From: Chaenocephalus aceratus
Taxonomy: Eukaryota > Chordata > Actinopteri > Perciformes > Channichthyidae
Direction: 5' to 3'
DNA: 64,000 nucleotides
NCBI GenBank assembly: GCA_023974075.1
Contig: CM043792.1
Coordinates: 15,281,373 to 15,345,372 of the forward strand
Shown here: positions 44,099 through 55,300 of the stretch, piece after piece
Layout: each line of letters begins with the position of its first letter
Position numbering within the stretch: the stretch's first letter is position 1
Notes under the pieces: model-generated
The model's input: only the letters and a program-made list of their open reading frames with translations
Told to the model about the DNA's origin: nothing
Database searches by the model: none
Program-made: the position numbers and the translations under genes

Positions 44099-45404
44099 AT
44101 GCTCCCTGCTGCTCCCTCCACCAAGACATGCACCGCACACTTTCTCTTTAGGGTTCAATGGTATTTGGATATATGTTAGCAGGTTCACTAGTAAAGCATT
44201 AGCAAGAGATACAATTATTGTACATATTTCATAAAATAATTAAAGGTTACTCAGGCTCAAGTTATGATATACAGGTATGAGGCGCCACACAGTGGAGACA
44301 GTGTGTTACAAAAGGCTGATCTCTTATCACACAGCACAGAGGAATAAACACACTCGTTCTGAAACGGATAAATGGAAGAAAGGAGCACAACTGTACATTT
44401 AATGAGGATTATCACAATATTTTGCTCTGTACACTTTCAGAAGTGTGTTATTTTGATAATATTTTTTTGTACAGGTTTCTTTGCCTTTATAGGAACACAT
44501 GTATTTATCAGACCAGAGCTCGACTATGCTGTATGGGCTTTAAAATAATTTCAATGTTAAAGGGATATTTATTTATCTTATTTTAATTCATTTTTGGTAA
44601 AACTATAATGTAGTAATGTATTGTTTTAAACAATACCAGTGTTTTTTCACAGCACTCCTTCAAAAATTAAAACATACTCCAGCAAGACTTTATAGTAGCC
44701 TATATCGAGGAGGGGGCTATGTATACAGTATTTGATTTAGGTGCTCCAGTATTCAAGCAAGATAAGGTTATCAGGTCAAGAGAGTTGCAACTTTTTATTG
44801 CCAATTTATGTCTAAACCTCATCATTCCTGGGGGTGTGACATTTTTTATCCTGATCAACAATTTAGGCAACTGCAACTTTTGGTAATAATAAGGCAATTA
44901 AACACACTGTAATCCCTCCCTAAGTGTCCTTTGTTAACCTCACTAGAAGTCCTAAACAACAAGAGCATGTGTTCTTAATAGGGTAAAGCACTGCATCCAA
45001 GCCCTTATGTAACCCTGTAGCATTTGTACATGAAATCCTGACCTCATTAGTGTATAATGGGAATGTTAACTGTAGTTCTAATGAACATTAGTGTTAGGTA
45101 AAAAAACAAAAAGGCCAATGTTGAAGAAAGCATCCTTTTGTACAAAAGACAAATTACAGCTCATAAGATCCAACCTTCGACAACATCTGACTAGCTCATC
45201 AGACGAGAACATCCCTGGATCATAATGTTCAACAAAAAAATATGGATAAACACAGTGTCTGATTATTTACATTATCACTCTAATAATCTACATAATTTAA
45301 GGCTGCATGCATCATTGTGTCAATTTGCCATTGTAAATGTTTATCAGACTACATGATTGGAGTTGACACTCTTTTGAAATGTTTGTTTTTTTCTGAAATA
45401 GATT
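44099..45404. other. kcnh4 3' flank
   Basis: AT-rich sequence without a supported gene. It may be partly 3' UTR if a distal polyadenylation site is used. Confidence 0.35.
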
Positions 45405-45412
45405 CATTAAAG

Positions 45413-47296
45413 CAGTGGTTCTCAAACTTTTTCTGTCATTCCCCACTTTGAACAGGTGGGCCTTTTCAAGCCCCACCTGTTCCTCATCGCTCCAATAAAA
45501 TGGTAGGCCAAGCTTAAAATTGTCAAATGTATCGTTCTATAACAGGGGTCTCCAACTTTTTTTAGGATGAGGGTTACTTTCAAAAAATAAAACAAGTCGT
45601 GAGCTACTTTTACTCCTCTTTTTTGTTTTTTTGCAGTGTATATATTTAGCACATTTTAACATTATTATATGCTACCTTTAACCTTTGAGTGCTCTTTGGG
45701 TCTGTGGTTACTAAAATAAAATGTATGCAATTTAATTATTTTAACCTGCTTTATTTGGTGGTGGACGTCACATCCTCGAGGGTCCGGGGGCATGCACCCC
45801 CAGGAAGATTTTTTTTAAATGTTGAAGTTGAATGCATCAATCTGGTGCACTTTGAGCTAGGGCTGCTCAATTAAATCGTATTTTAATCGCAATTACGATT
45901 TTGGCTTGCAACGATTATGAAAACAACATAATCGAAATAAAACGATTTTATTTATTTTTTAAATAGGTTTTTCAGTTGAATTATACTTAAAGTTCAGGGT
46001 AATCAACTGTTAAAAACATACTTTCCAAATAATTTTCTTCAATAAATTGATGTTTTTCAAAGTAAATGGTTAATCGTTTTTAATAATCGTGATATCAATT
46101 ATTGACCCAAATAATCGAGATTATGATTTTTGCCATAATCGAGCAGCCTAACTTTGAGCCCAACATGAATTTATGGATACAGCTCTCAACACTCAGATGA
46201 AAGGGAGCTGTATACTTTTTAATAATCCAAACATCTTTAGAATATGATCACAACAAATCATTTAAACTTGTTTATTCTTATCTTATGTTACCTAGTTAGC
46301 ATTCTTTCTTTTTATTTATGCATATTTGACTAATCACTCCCCTTTTAAACTTTTTACTGTCCTATAGTACACATTGGAATGATTTCTTACTTTATTTTGT
46401 ACAACTTTATTAAATAGATAAAGGTGTGCTCTCTCTCTTGCTCTCTCGCTCTCTCGCTCCACATTGCTTTTCTTCCCGACTGCAACGCTGTTGTGTGTGT
46501 CTGTGAGAGCGTTTCACACGTGTGTATGAGAGATTTTTACCAGTGGCGAGCCTGTCTCTGAGGGCCTAAGATATTCTACAAAATAATATTTAAAAACATT
46601 AAAACAAATTATATTTTTCTTTATATATTTTTTTTAAATATGTTTTTAGTAATATTTGTCAATAGTTTTACCAAAAATAATTTGATTAAATTGTATTTAA
46701 AATAACATTTCCAAAGAAATAAATCCTTTGAATCTGCCAATTCAGTTTCTGTTTGAATGTGAAGGGTTAAATGAAAGAAGCTCCTCTCTGCGAGTCTGTG
46801 AAGACAGGAGCTGATTGGACGTCCAGCTATGAATTCACAGAGGGCCCGCTGTAGTAACTGAACGAGAGTAATGTCAAATGACAGTACAATTGACCAATCA
46901 TATCTTCCCTCTAAATGGGTGGGCTTTATTATCGCGGACTTTATGACAAGTTCCGCCCGCTGTGAAACGTTTCTTGTTTCCATGGCAACAACAACTGTCA
47001 ACAGCGTAAACTTGCCTTCAAAATAAAAGCATGCCAAATTACACTTAAGACATACAACTGCAACGAAAGTAACAAACACAATGCAATATCCTTTTCAATT
47101 TCAAAGAACACAAATTGGGTTATCTACAGGTGTTGTTTTGTGTGGTAGAGGGTCGCTTTTCATTGATACGTTTTGCAACCCGGGCGGGCCGGTGTTTTGA
47201 TATTCCACCAGTGTATAAATAATAAATAAATGCGACCCACCTATTACCTCTCTGCGCCCCACCAGTGGGGCGCGCCCCACACTTTGAGAAACGCTG
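45413..47296. mobile_element. hAT element with CAGTGGTTCTCAAA ends, 8-bp duplication
   Basis: The inverted ends CAGTGGTTCTCAAACTTT and CACTTTGAGAAACGCTG are flanked by CATTAAAG (45405-45412, 47297-47304). It is 1884 bp with no transposase frame. Internal text (ATTTTTTTTAAATGTTGAAG, TTGAATGCATCAATCTGGTG) is shared with 51575-51625, showing a second member of the same family. A 294-bp MITE is inserted at 45858. A further hAT-like end (CAGGGGTCTCCAACTTTTT) lies at about 45544. Confidence 0.9.
45858..46151. mobile_element. Short hAT MITE (TAGGGCTGCTC...), CTTTGAGC duplication
   Basis: The inverted ends TAGGGCTGCTCAATTA and TAATCGAGCAGCCTA are flanked by CTTTGAGC on both sides (45850-45857, 46152-46159). 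AATCG/CGATT-rich interior. Its absence from the related copy at 51610-51640 (GTGCCCTTTGAGAGC) confirms that it inserted later into the larger hAT element. Confidence 0.88.
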
Positions 47297-47304
47297 CATT
47301 AAAG

Positions 47305-48110
47305 GGAGTCCTAGATTCCACCTTCAGACTCATCTTTTTTCTTTGTTTGTGCATGTTCATCAGGTCTGTAATTCATCCGCAGAACAATAAAGGGAAATTA
47401 ACACAATGTGAGTACATTCACCCACAAGTGACGAATAGTTACTAATGAAAATGGTAGATGAATGAAAAAGTACGAGTAAAGACTTTTGAAAGAGAAAAAA
47501 GGGCCAACCCCTTTAGTGTATGGATGAAGTACGCAGATATTTTATCTAAATACTATTAGATAATACTCTGCTACAACTTGTAAATGTATACCCCCGAACC
47601 CCCCTAGCATGTTTGGACCTCAATATTTAGGAAATCCTGGGTACGGGCCTTGTTACAAGTAAAGGCCCTTTACTAAAAATGTATCATCTATAATATCACC
47701 TGTCAGTATATGTTTTGTTCATTTTGTAAATATGTATTTAAATGTTATGTTTATATATCTATATAGCTATCAATTATCACATTCATTCATTCCTTTTACC
47801 TGAGTGGAGTTCCCTGTTTAATGGGGGAAAAACATACATAGAACGTTTTAATTTGCATTATCCAGATACACAATTAACAATCCAACAAATAAATAAATGT
47901 CCAATAACATAAAAACAATATATGTTACTGTAAATACACGAACTCTAATTGTGTACTTAAGTACAGTTCTTGATGTACTTAATTACATTATCTCTGTATT
48001 CAAGTCACATAGAAAGGTGCAGTTATCTTAAATATAAACCGGATTATGATCATGTACAGCATATTGATGATTTGGTGCATTATATATTTCTAAATCTCTA
48101 AATCAAGATC
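47305..48110. other. Intergenic DNA between two transposon blocks
   Basis: No gene or resolved element. AT-rich. Confidence 0.4.
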
Positions 48111-48148
48111 TCAATCGCGAGTACACATGCTGCAGAGCAACTATTTCA

Positions 48149-48240
48149 AGTATTCTACGTCACAGAGTGGCGCAGAATGCTGGGCATTTAACATGCATTT
48201 AAACAGTCCTTCGGCGCCACTTGATGACGTAGTATACTTG
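48149..48240. mobile_element. 92-bp mini inverted-repeat element
   Basis: The ends CAAGTATTCTACGTCA and TGACGTAGTATACTTG, followed inward by GTGGCGC/GGCGCCAC, are inverted copies. It sits immediately before the Tc1-like left end. Confidence 0.65.
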
Positions 48241-48265
48241 CACTGAACAAAAATATAAACGCAAC

Positions 48266-48714
48266 TGTGAAGCTGACAATTGAGCGGCCCAGACCAAGCA
48301 AGGAGGCAGAGGCAATACGTCCCAAATATAACCCGGTGTGGGCATTTATTACAGCATGAACACAATACACACAGCCTCAATCCTGCTGCTGTTCACGTGG
48401 GCACAGCCTGCAGCCACCGGGATCTCACACACACTACCAGCCTCCAGACAGGGCAACAGACCCTAAATACACACACTAATCAGCAAATCGACACAGGTGG
48501 GGGGGGGGGGGGGAGGAGACAACACAGGGCACCAGGTGCACACAATCAACAGCCACAGACATGGGGGAAGGGGAACACTTTAAACATGAAACCAGGAAAC
48601 AGAGACAGACAAACTAGTTACATAAATTACATATATTCCCATGCAATGTTTTTAGTGCTATATTACCCGTAACGGGGGCCAAGATCGATGGGCCCAGAGA
48701 TCACCTCCGTTACA
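48266..48714 (-). mobile_element. Solo LTR, 5-bp GCAAC duplication
   Basis: The segment begins TGTGAAG and ends GTTACA, with TG/CA termini, and is flanked by GCAAC (48261-48265 and 48715-48719). These flanks split the Tc1-like end exactly. On the minus strand it has an AATAAA about two-thirds along, which suggests that orientation. There are no coding or primer-binding sequences, so it is the product of LTR-LTR recombination. It contains a poly-G tract at 48499-48513. Confidence 0.8.
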
Positions 48715-49348
48715 GCAACACTTTTGTTTTTGCTCCCATTTTTCATGAGATGAACTCAAAGATCTAAAACATTTTCTAAATACACAAAATAACCATTTCT
48801 CTCAAATATTGTTCACAAATCTGAACAAATCTGTGATAGTGAGCACTTCTCCTTTGCCGAGATAATCCATCCCACCTCACAGGTGTGGCATATCAAGATG
48901 CTGATTAGACAGCATGATTATTGCACAGGTGTGCCTTAGGCTGGCCACAATAAAAGGCCACTCTGAAACGTGCATTTTTGCTTTATTGGGGGGCTCTGGG
49001 GGGGTTCGAAAACCAGTCAGTATCTGGTGTGAGGGGTAGGCTTAGGGTTAGGGTTAGGGTAATGTTGTGAATCGAGTGGCCTGTGTTCGTCGTCCATAAC
49101 ATACGCCTGCCCATACCATAACCCAGTGGTTCTCAAACTTTTTCTGTCAGGCCCCCCCTTTGGAGAAAAAAAAAAAGTCGGGCCCCCCCAACACACATAG
49201 TCAGGCTCAGTGGCGGCGCCAGAGACTTCTTTTGGGGGTGCTGTGGGGTAGCTTGACATTTCATAGAGGGTGCTCAAACATTTAGGGTTTCCCATTAATG
49301 TACCGGGCGCTACAGTGGAATTTTCTACTGCAACACTCCCCACACGCA

Positions 49349-51413
49349 CAGGGCCGGATTAGTACCTGCAGGGGCCCCTGGGCACTGAGCGCTCATGGGC
49401 CCCCCCCCCAACCCAACAAGTAACACCACGCCTACCCAATCCTACCAACATGACCAATATTTAGAATTTTCAGTCAATCTGGCATGTCAAATCGCACACC
49501 TATTTGTCAAAAGCAGGGACGCAGCCACATAGTTCAACCAAAGTAGGTCTAGCCTTTTAGCCTTTTAGTCAAACAGTGTGATGTTTTCAGTGAACACTTT
49601 ATTCCATCGGTGGGTAGAAGCAGAGCAAAAAGCATAAAGTGCTTGAAGTATATCAAAAAACTGGCTTGCTTCAAGACAACTCCTTTCAACACAGTTGACA
49701 CCAACCAAATGCAAAGAGTGTGCTGCGCACGGAATGTAATGTATGAGTGGGTTGCTTTTCTTGAGATGAGCTTGCAGCCCATTATATTTTCCTGACATGT
49801 TGGATGCGTTGTCATAAGCCTGGCCACGGCAGTTTGAGAGATCCAGCCCCATATCAATGACCATCTTCATCACGCAGTCAGCCAGACTTGACCCAGTGTG
49901 ACTGTGAATGGGTTCAATTCCAATAAATCTCTCAATAACCTTTCCTTTCTCACTCACAAACCGGAAAACGAAAGTGAATTGGTCGACGTGAGACATGTCA
50001 GGTGTAGAATCTACGATGACAGAGAAATACCTTGCTCGCTGTAGTTCTGTTGCTATTGCTTCCTTTGTTCTGTCACCCATCAAACCAATAAACTCCTCAC
50101 AGATAGTTGATGACAAGTATGAAGTCCTACCCCTTCCCTTCTGGCCAAACTTCTGCAAATGATCCTTTAAAAATGGATCAAACTGCGCGAGCAGCTCCAG
50201 GATTCCCAGGTAGTTCCCGTTATGTGCGGATCCTAAAAGTTTGTCATTTCCCCGGAAAGGAAGCCCTCTCTCACTCAAGAATTTAATCACCGCAACTACA
50301 CGTCTCAATACATCCTTCCAGGACTGACTTTCTGTGTCGACCTGCATCCCTAGAGAAGCATCCACTGTGCCCATGAGTTTAGTGCGATGCATAAGTGAAA
50401 GTATGCATTTTCTGTGCTCACCACTCGTCTCATGTTCCGTTATCCTCTCGGGATGCTTCCAATCACTAAAGCCGAGAACAAATGCATTACTGTGGCTGTG
50501 AGTGGATACAAGTTTGCAGGCAAAACAATAAATTGCTCCGGTAGATGGAGAATAAATAATCCAATCGCGTTGAACGATTTCTCCATTGTGAAGCTGTCTG
50601 GTCAGCATATCATTGGTCAGTGAGCGTGTCCGGCCGCTAGCATCGGTCTCCCTCCGAGATGCTGGATACTTCGTTGCCCGATTATGAAAGTATGAAATAA
50701 TAATCCCCATTGTGCGGGGTCCTGAGAGACACAGGGAACTTCCGATGAACTCGAACCTTCACCATGCTCTGTGACGTCCTCGTCAGGCTCGTCTTCATCT
50801 TTATCTTCTTCTTCTACTCGCTGCTGCGTTAGCATGCTAGGTTCAAGGCTAACATTGCTCGCTAGCTCAACAACATCCTCCGTGACCGTCGCCACTGTTC
50901 CTTGTGGTTGTTGCTGGCCTATTTCGTCACTTTTTGCTTTTTTGAAAAAGCTATTTATTGTTGGCACATTTTTTAATGCAGCCGGCACTCTCTCTTCTTT
51001 TTCTTTCTTTGTCTTTCTTTTCGCAGCCCCGCTGGGCATTTGGCTACCGGCACCATCCATTTTTTCTGCTCACGTGACCAAATGTGACATGAGTGAGGGT
51101 GGGGCTGTGATTCGGTTATACACTGCCGCCGCGTAGTAATACATTTGAGCGCATACATAGTGAGACCTACAGTACAGAGACGGTTTAGAAAATATATTCA
51201 TTTGACCCTATAGAAAAGCTGTGTTATTTATAGCGAAGAGTGAGTGTCATTTAAAAACAATGTATGATGAGTGAGGTTGTGCCCGAAAAAAATAAAATAA
51301 TAATAAATATTTTAAAAAAAAAAAAAATTGTTTAATCTTGTCACTGAGGGCCCTCTTTGCTCAAGGGCCCCTGGGCACTTGCCCAGGTTGCCCATATGGT
51401 TAATCCGGCCCTG
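49349..51413 (-). mobile_element. hAT element with transposase remnant, CACACGCA duplication
   Basis: The inverted ends CAGGGCCGGATTA and TAATCCGGCCCTG are flanked by CACACGCA on both sides (49341-49348, 51414-51421). At 2065 bp it is too short for a full hAT transposase gene, and the encoded frame lacks the C-terminal dimerisation domain, so the copy is internally deleted. Its exact ends and duplication suggest a fairly recent insertion. Confidence 0.92.
49565..51060 (-). pseudogene. hAT transposase (ZMYM/DUF4371-type), frameshifted and truncated
   Basis: The first frame (51060 down to about 50710) gives MDGAGSQMPSGAAKRKTKKE, then an acidic low-complexity region (EEEDKDEDEPDEDVTEHGEG) and DPAQWG. 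The reading frame then shifts near 50700. The second frame gives the TTF-type zinc finger region (GEIVQRDWIIYSPSTGAIYC, FACKLV) and the DUF4371 RNase H-like region (VIVDSTPDMSHVDQ, then CRGQAYDNASNMSGKYNGLQ, then IPCAAHSLHLV). It ends at ITLFD just inside the element. The usual C-terminal hAT dimerisation domain is absent. The same architecture occurs in host genes of the ZMYM1/ZNF862 group, but the intact terminal repeats show that this copy is a transposon. Confidence 0.88.
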
Positions 51414-52112
51414 CACACGCATATACACAGTGTTCCCGCAACTGTTACAACGAAGGCTCGATAATCAGCTCAAGGCATATAGGTGTAAGCAGGGGTCAAG
51501 TGCTATTTTTATAGGTGGCGTGTGGACCTCACATAGTGGGGTAATAGTGGGGCCATAGTGGGGGCAAGCTCCCCCGGGAAGATTTATTTTTAAATATTGA
51601 AGTTAAATGCATTAATCTGGTGCCCTTTGAGAGCAAAATGAAGAGACCTATGGATACATCTCTCAACTACCCATATGAAACAGAACTGTAAACAGATTTA
51701 CTTTTTCTTTATGGATATTTTACAAATCACCCTTTTAAACTTTATTCTTGTTTTCCTGTCATATAGTATTTCATAGCTGTTTTTTATTTATTCTCTTATT
51801 TTTTTATAACTATAACGATCATATAAATGTGTGCCTCGGACTTGTTTACATTAATGGTGACCAAAACGTTTGAGACCCACAAATTATGATTTTTTTTTTT
51901 TTTTTATATAACCATTTTTCCTCCTGGTCTCTCGCGCCCCCCCCTGGCATGCCTCTGCGCCCCCCAGGGGAAATGGTTAGTTTGTGTATAGAAAATGTTT
52001 TAGATCTTTGAGTTCATCTCATGAAAAATGGGAGCAAAAACAAAAGTGTTGCGTTTATATTTTTGTTCAGTGTAAAATAGTTGCTCTGCAGCAGTTTTAC
52101 TCGCGATTGAGA

Positions 52113-52308
52113 AACGGCCTGTGTCCGGAGGGACCCTGAACGCCTCTCGGTGCGGCAGACAGTGGTGTCTTGTGCTGCTGCTGCTCTCATTGGTCAAACT
52201 GCCGCTGACGTTCCCGGAAAAATCGCTAACCGGAAAGGAAGGCCAGAGCCTCAGAAGAAGAAGAAGACAGCCGTCTCCGATGAGACCAACGAAAGAAGAA
52301 AAAGTACT
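52113..52308 (+). promoter_or_regulatory. rab5c: Probable rab5c promoter and non-coding exon 1
   Basis: This GC-richer stretch has an inverted CCAAT box (CATTGGTCA near 52188), a TGACG core, and ETS-like motifs (ACCGGAAAGG near 52230). It ends in a strong donor, AGTACT|GTAAGT, at 52308. No TATA box. A non-coding first exon spliced to 57709 (CCAG|CTCCC) would fit the usual structure of Rab5 genes. No transcript evidence is available. The short frames here (for example 52121-52312) show no known motif. Confidence 0.45.
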
Positions 52309-55300
52309 GTAAGTCAAACAACTTAAACATATATAATATGTCTGTGAATAGGGACATTGACCGCATGTTGGACTTTCTTTTCGAAGAGCTGTTAACCGTA
52401 TTTGGACACGCTTTGTCTCATTTTGGTCAACCGATCAGCCAAGTCCGGGTTCAGCCGAAATGTCCATCAGACAGGATCCACAGAGTGCCTATCCATGTGA
52501 GACCACATCATATGTCAAATAAGCATTGACACACAACGTACTTAGAGGCATAAGACATATGTATCTGCCCGAAGCAGACACAATTACAAGTCTGAGTCCT
52601 CCAGTTTGTCCAATGTCAAAAAGCAGACTACGTGGGGCCGAGAAAAAGGAAAGTTGTCTAATGACGTTTGCGCTGCTAACCTAGCTAACACCATCAGTAG
52701 CCAGTATTCGTTTCCCAGAGTTAAGCATTATTGTTTTGTCGGCAATTCACGCTAGGAAGCTAGTGCTAATGCTAAGAAACTGCCAATGTCAATACTGACG
52801 TTAGCTCGTCGACGTTAGTTAGTAAGTTGTTGGCAAACTGCTTAGCACAACTGACGTTATACATGCTAGTCAGTTGTATGCTATCCAAGTTATTGAGGGG
52901 CGCTTTAATTTGACCAGCTGTCATAGCTAACGATAAGCTAGATGGACAAACACATTTTGGTTAGCTTAATATTTTTTTAACATAAAACGGTATTCAAACT
53001 ATGTGCTAAATTAGCTTATCACTCTGCTAAGCTAGTGTTGACCACCCAGAGTAAATATTTGTAATTTACTTGCTTTTTACTTTTAGATGCAATTTAACTA
53101 TGAAATACATATTTCACCTTTGCTATGATTCCTCTTAGCCCGCCGTCACAGATAACTGTCAAACTACTTGTTTTATTCAAGTAGATCTACAAAATAAATA
53201 AATAGATAAACTGCCTTTAACCCTATTTTGAAATTATGTTATGGTTGAAATGTCTGATGGATTTATAGCATGCACAATTAGCTTTGCAGCTTTAACTGGG
53301 GTTAAAAGCCGGTTCACAGTTCCTCACACTCAGGTCAGTCAATACAAAATAAAGTCATTAAAATGTCATTATTGCTGACACCATTTGTTATTGTGCCAGT
53401 TAACATTGTTGAGATTATGAGTGTGCAGTTCTCCATGCATTTAAAAGCAAATGCATGTAAAATGCCTATATCTCCGTACTAGCTCCTCCTTATGGCTGAA
53501 TAAGGGAAACAACGTTCAGACCTTTGAGACACTGGGGATTTGCAGGTACTTGCTTGAGCTCTCGTTTCGTTTATTGCGTATGGACCTTGTTCTCTTAAAG
53601 TGGAGACACATCTTGACTAAAAGAAGGACTGTTCATTTCTCCACCATCTGTATAATGTTTGGGCTCAAGGAAATCACATACGTTGTAGGTCTGTACTTTT
53701 AAACTTGCAACCTGGGCTTAGTTATGTGTTTTAATTTACCAAAGGACTTTATGACCTCAGTATGCGTTTCAAGCCAGTGGTGGTAACCTGCTATAAACTA
53801 GAGAACAAATTCCGACGCACCTTTTTTGTATTATTAACCAAAAACATGACTGGGTGGGACAAAGGCTTTTGGGATAACTTGATGGGGTGTGCGAGGTCAT
53901 TTCTTCAAATGCGTGCAGAAGACTTCCTTTTTTTCTTTACCGATGTAAAGTTAATGAAAAATGTGCAAGACACAGACATACTAAAACAAATCTCATGTAG
54001 TGTAAGTTTGTGTTACTTGGCACTTTATAAACTACTCTTGCTCATTCAGCCACTGAATAATTAGTAACTTTTGAATAGTTGTTTGTGATTTGGCAAGGAG
54101 GTGCAGGTGTGTGCCTCTCTCTATGAATGGCTTTGGACTTGTTTTTTGTTTGGATAAAGATGTATTCCCAATAAGTCACGAGAAAAGGAAGTGTTTGCTG
54201 TGATTTCCTACTTGCCTTGCTAAATGCCAGTGATGAGTATGTTGGCTTTTCCTGTTATATCCCCAGTTTCCCTGTGACTGTTTCCAAAGCCATTCTTTCT
54301 TAGAAACCTGAACTGTTGAATAGCTTACCTTGGATCAAGAGCATTTCCTGTTTCGTTATAGACAGTTCTGCTTTTGTGTCTTTGTTGTATATGAATGCGA
54401 TTTGCCAATAATGTGTAGGTTATGAATATACAGTTTCACTACATAGAAAGTTGCTACTTCCTTGCCAGAGTCTGACTATTAGGCATAATAGACAAAAGGA
54501 GGATGGCGATGCAGCCCCTCATATCAGACACCAACAGTTCTTCCAGGACCCCACCCTTTAAGTGAGCAGCACTGCACAAGTCCCTGCTTGTATTGTTAAA
54601 ACTGGTATAGTGGCCCCAGCCAGTTTGTTTGACTACTAGTTAAATAGATGTGTCACTGAGGGAAGTTTTTGACAATACACGTTGGCACACTGTGATGTTA
54701 CTTCAAATGAAATGCATTTTATGTCTTTAAATAGTTTTGTTCCCTTGCGAATAACTTATTCTCTTATAATATGTTTTTTCTTAATTGCATGGCCTGCACT
54801 GGAGAAAAAAAACCGTTTGAACTTGCATGTTCACGCTAAGGATGAAGAGATTAGAATCCAAACTTTCTATCAATATCTAAAACTACACAAAATACAATAG
54901 AAATGCTCCTCTTTACTTAGAAACAGGGAGTCATAAGAACATGTTGGGAAACTGTACACAGAATCTCTGACCATATAGTTTTATAGGCTTTTATCTGCTA
55001 CTGAGAATTATCGATTTGCTTTATTACTGGCATTAATGAGTCATATCACTGTCAGTATGCTTTCAGTTCTTTTGACTGAGCAGTGAACAGAAATAAGTCA
55101 TATGAATTGTATCTGTACTTTGTTTTGTACCGGTTTTGCATTTAAATATAACATCAAAATAGAATTAGGTATTGAATTGGTGCACACATTGTTCTGTACG
55201 CAGGTGTTCAAAGCACTTGCAGAGCATACAGGAGGTCACGATGAATATTTCACAGATTCTCCTTCACGTTCGCGCCCCCCTCCCCCCCCCCCTTTCCCTG

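Larger units (their letters stand above)
49124..51975. mobile_element. Second CAGTGGTTCTCAAA hAT copy, right end eroded
   Basis: It starts CAGTGGTTCTCAAACTTTTT within the Tc1-like element. The right part (51540-51975) shares text with the element at 45413, including AAATGCATTAATCTGGTG and a run ending GCGCCCCCCAGGGG. The terminal TTTGAGAAACGCTG-type end is missing, so no target duplication can be shown. It hosts the transposase-bearing hAT at 49349. Confidence 0.7.
48241..52072. mobile_element. Tc1/mariner-like element, split by insertions
   Basis: Both ends read CACTGAACAAAAATATAAAC followed by GCAACACTTTTGTTTTTGC and CCCATTTTTCATGAGATG inward (left at 48241 and 48715, right inverted to 52072). 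This is a very widespread fish repeat. The internal CAGGTGTGGCATATCAAGATG block and the TTGGGGGGCTCTGGGGGG run at 48986 match what I remember of that family. A TA follows the right end. It is interrupted by a solo LTR (48266) and by a hAT element (49124). Confidence 0.8.
48111..52112. repeat. Outer inverted repeat framing a nested composite
   Basis: The left arm 48111-48147 (CTCAATCGCGAGTA, then GCTGCAGAGCAACTATTT) is inverted at 52076-52112. If the insertions between them are removed, the two arms meet around a TA. This looks like a short palindrome into whose centre a Tc1-like element was inserted. No similarity continues beyond the arms. Confidence 0.8.

Noticed and set aside
46621..47079. 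152-residue minus-strand open frame
   Set aside because: It lies inside the non-autonomous hAT element at 45413-47296 and shows no recognisable domain or splice context.
48280..48672. 130-residue open frame
   Set aside because: It falls within the solo LTR and includes a poly-G run; no protein motif.
49565..51060. Candidate domesticated ZMYM-like host gene
   Set aside because: Intact hAT ends, an exact 8-bp target duplication, a frameshift and a missing C-terminal domain show it is a decaying transposon copy, not a host gene.
52121..52529. Two short open frames (63 aa each) right of the transposon nest
   Set aside because: They have no family similarity and overlap the presumed non-coding first exon and intron of rab5c.
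53451..54064. Open frames of 83 and 100 residues
   Set aside because: Composition and lack of motifs or splice signals suggest chance frames in intron sequence.
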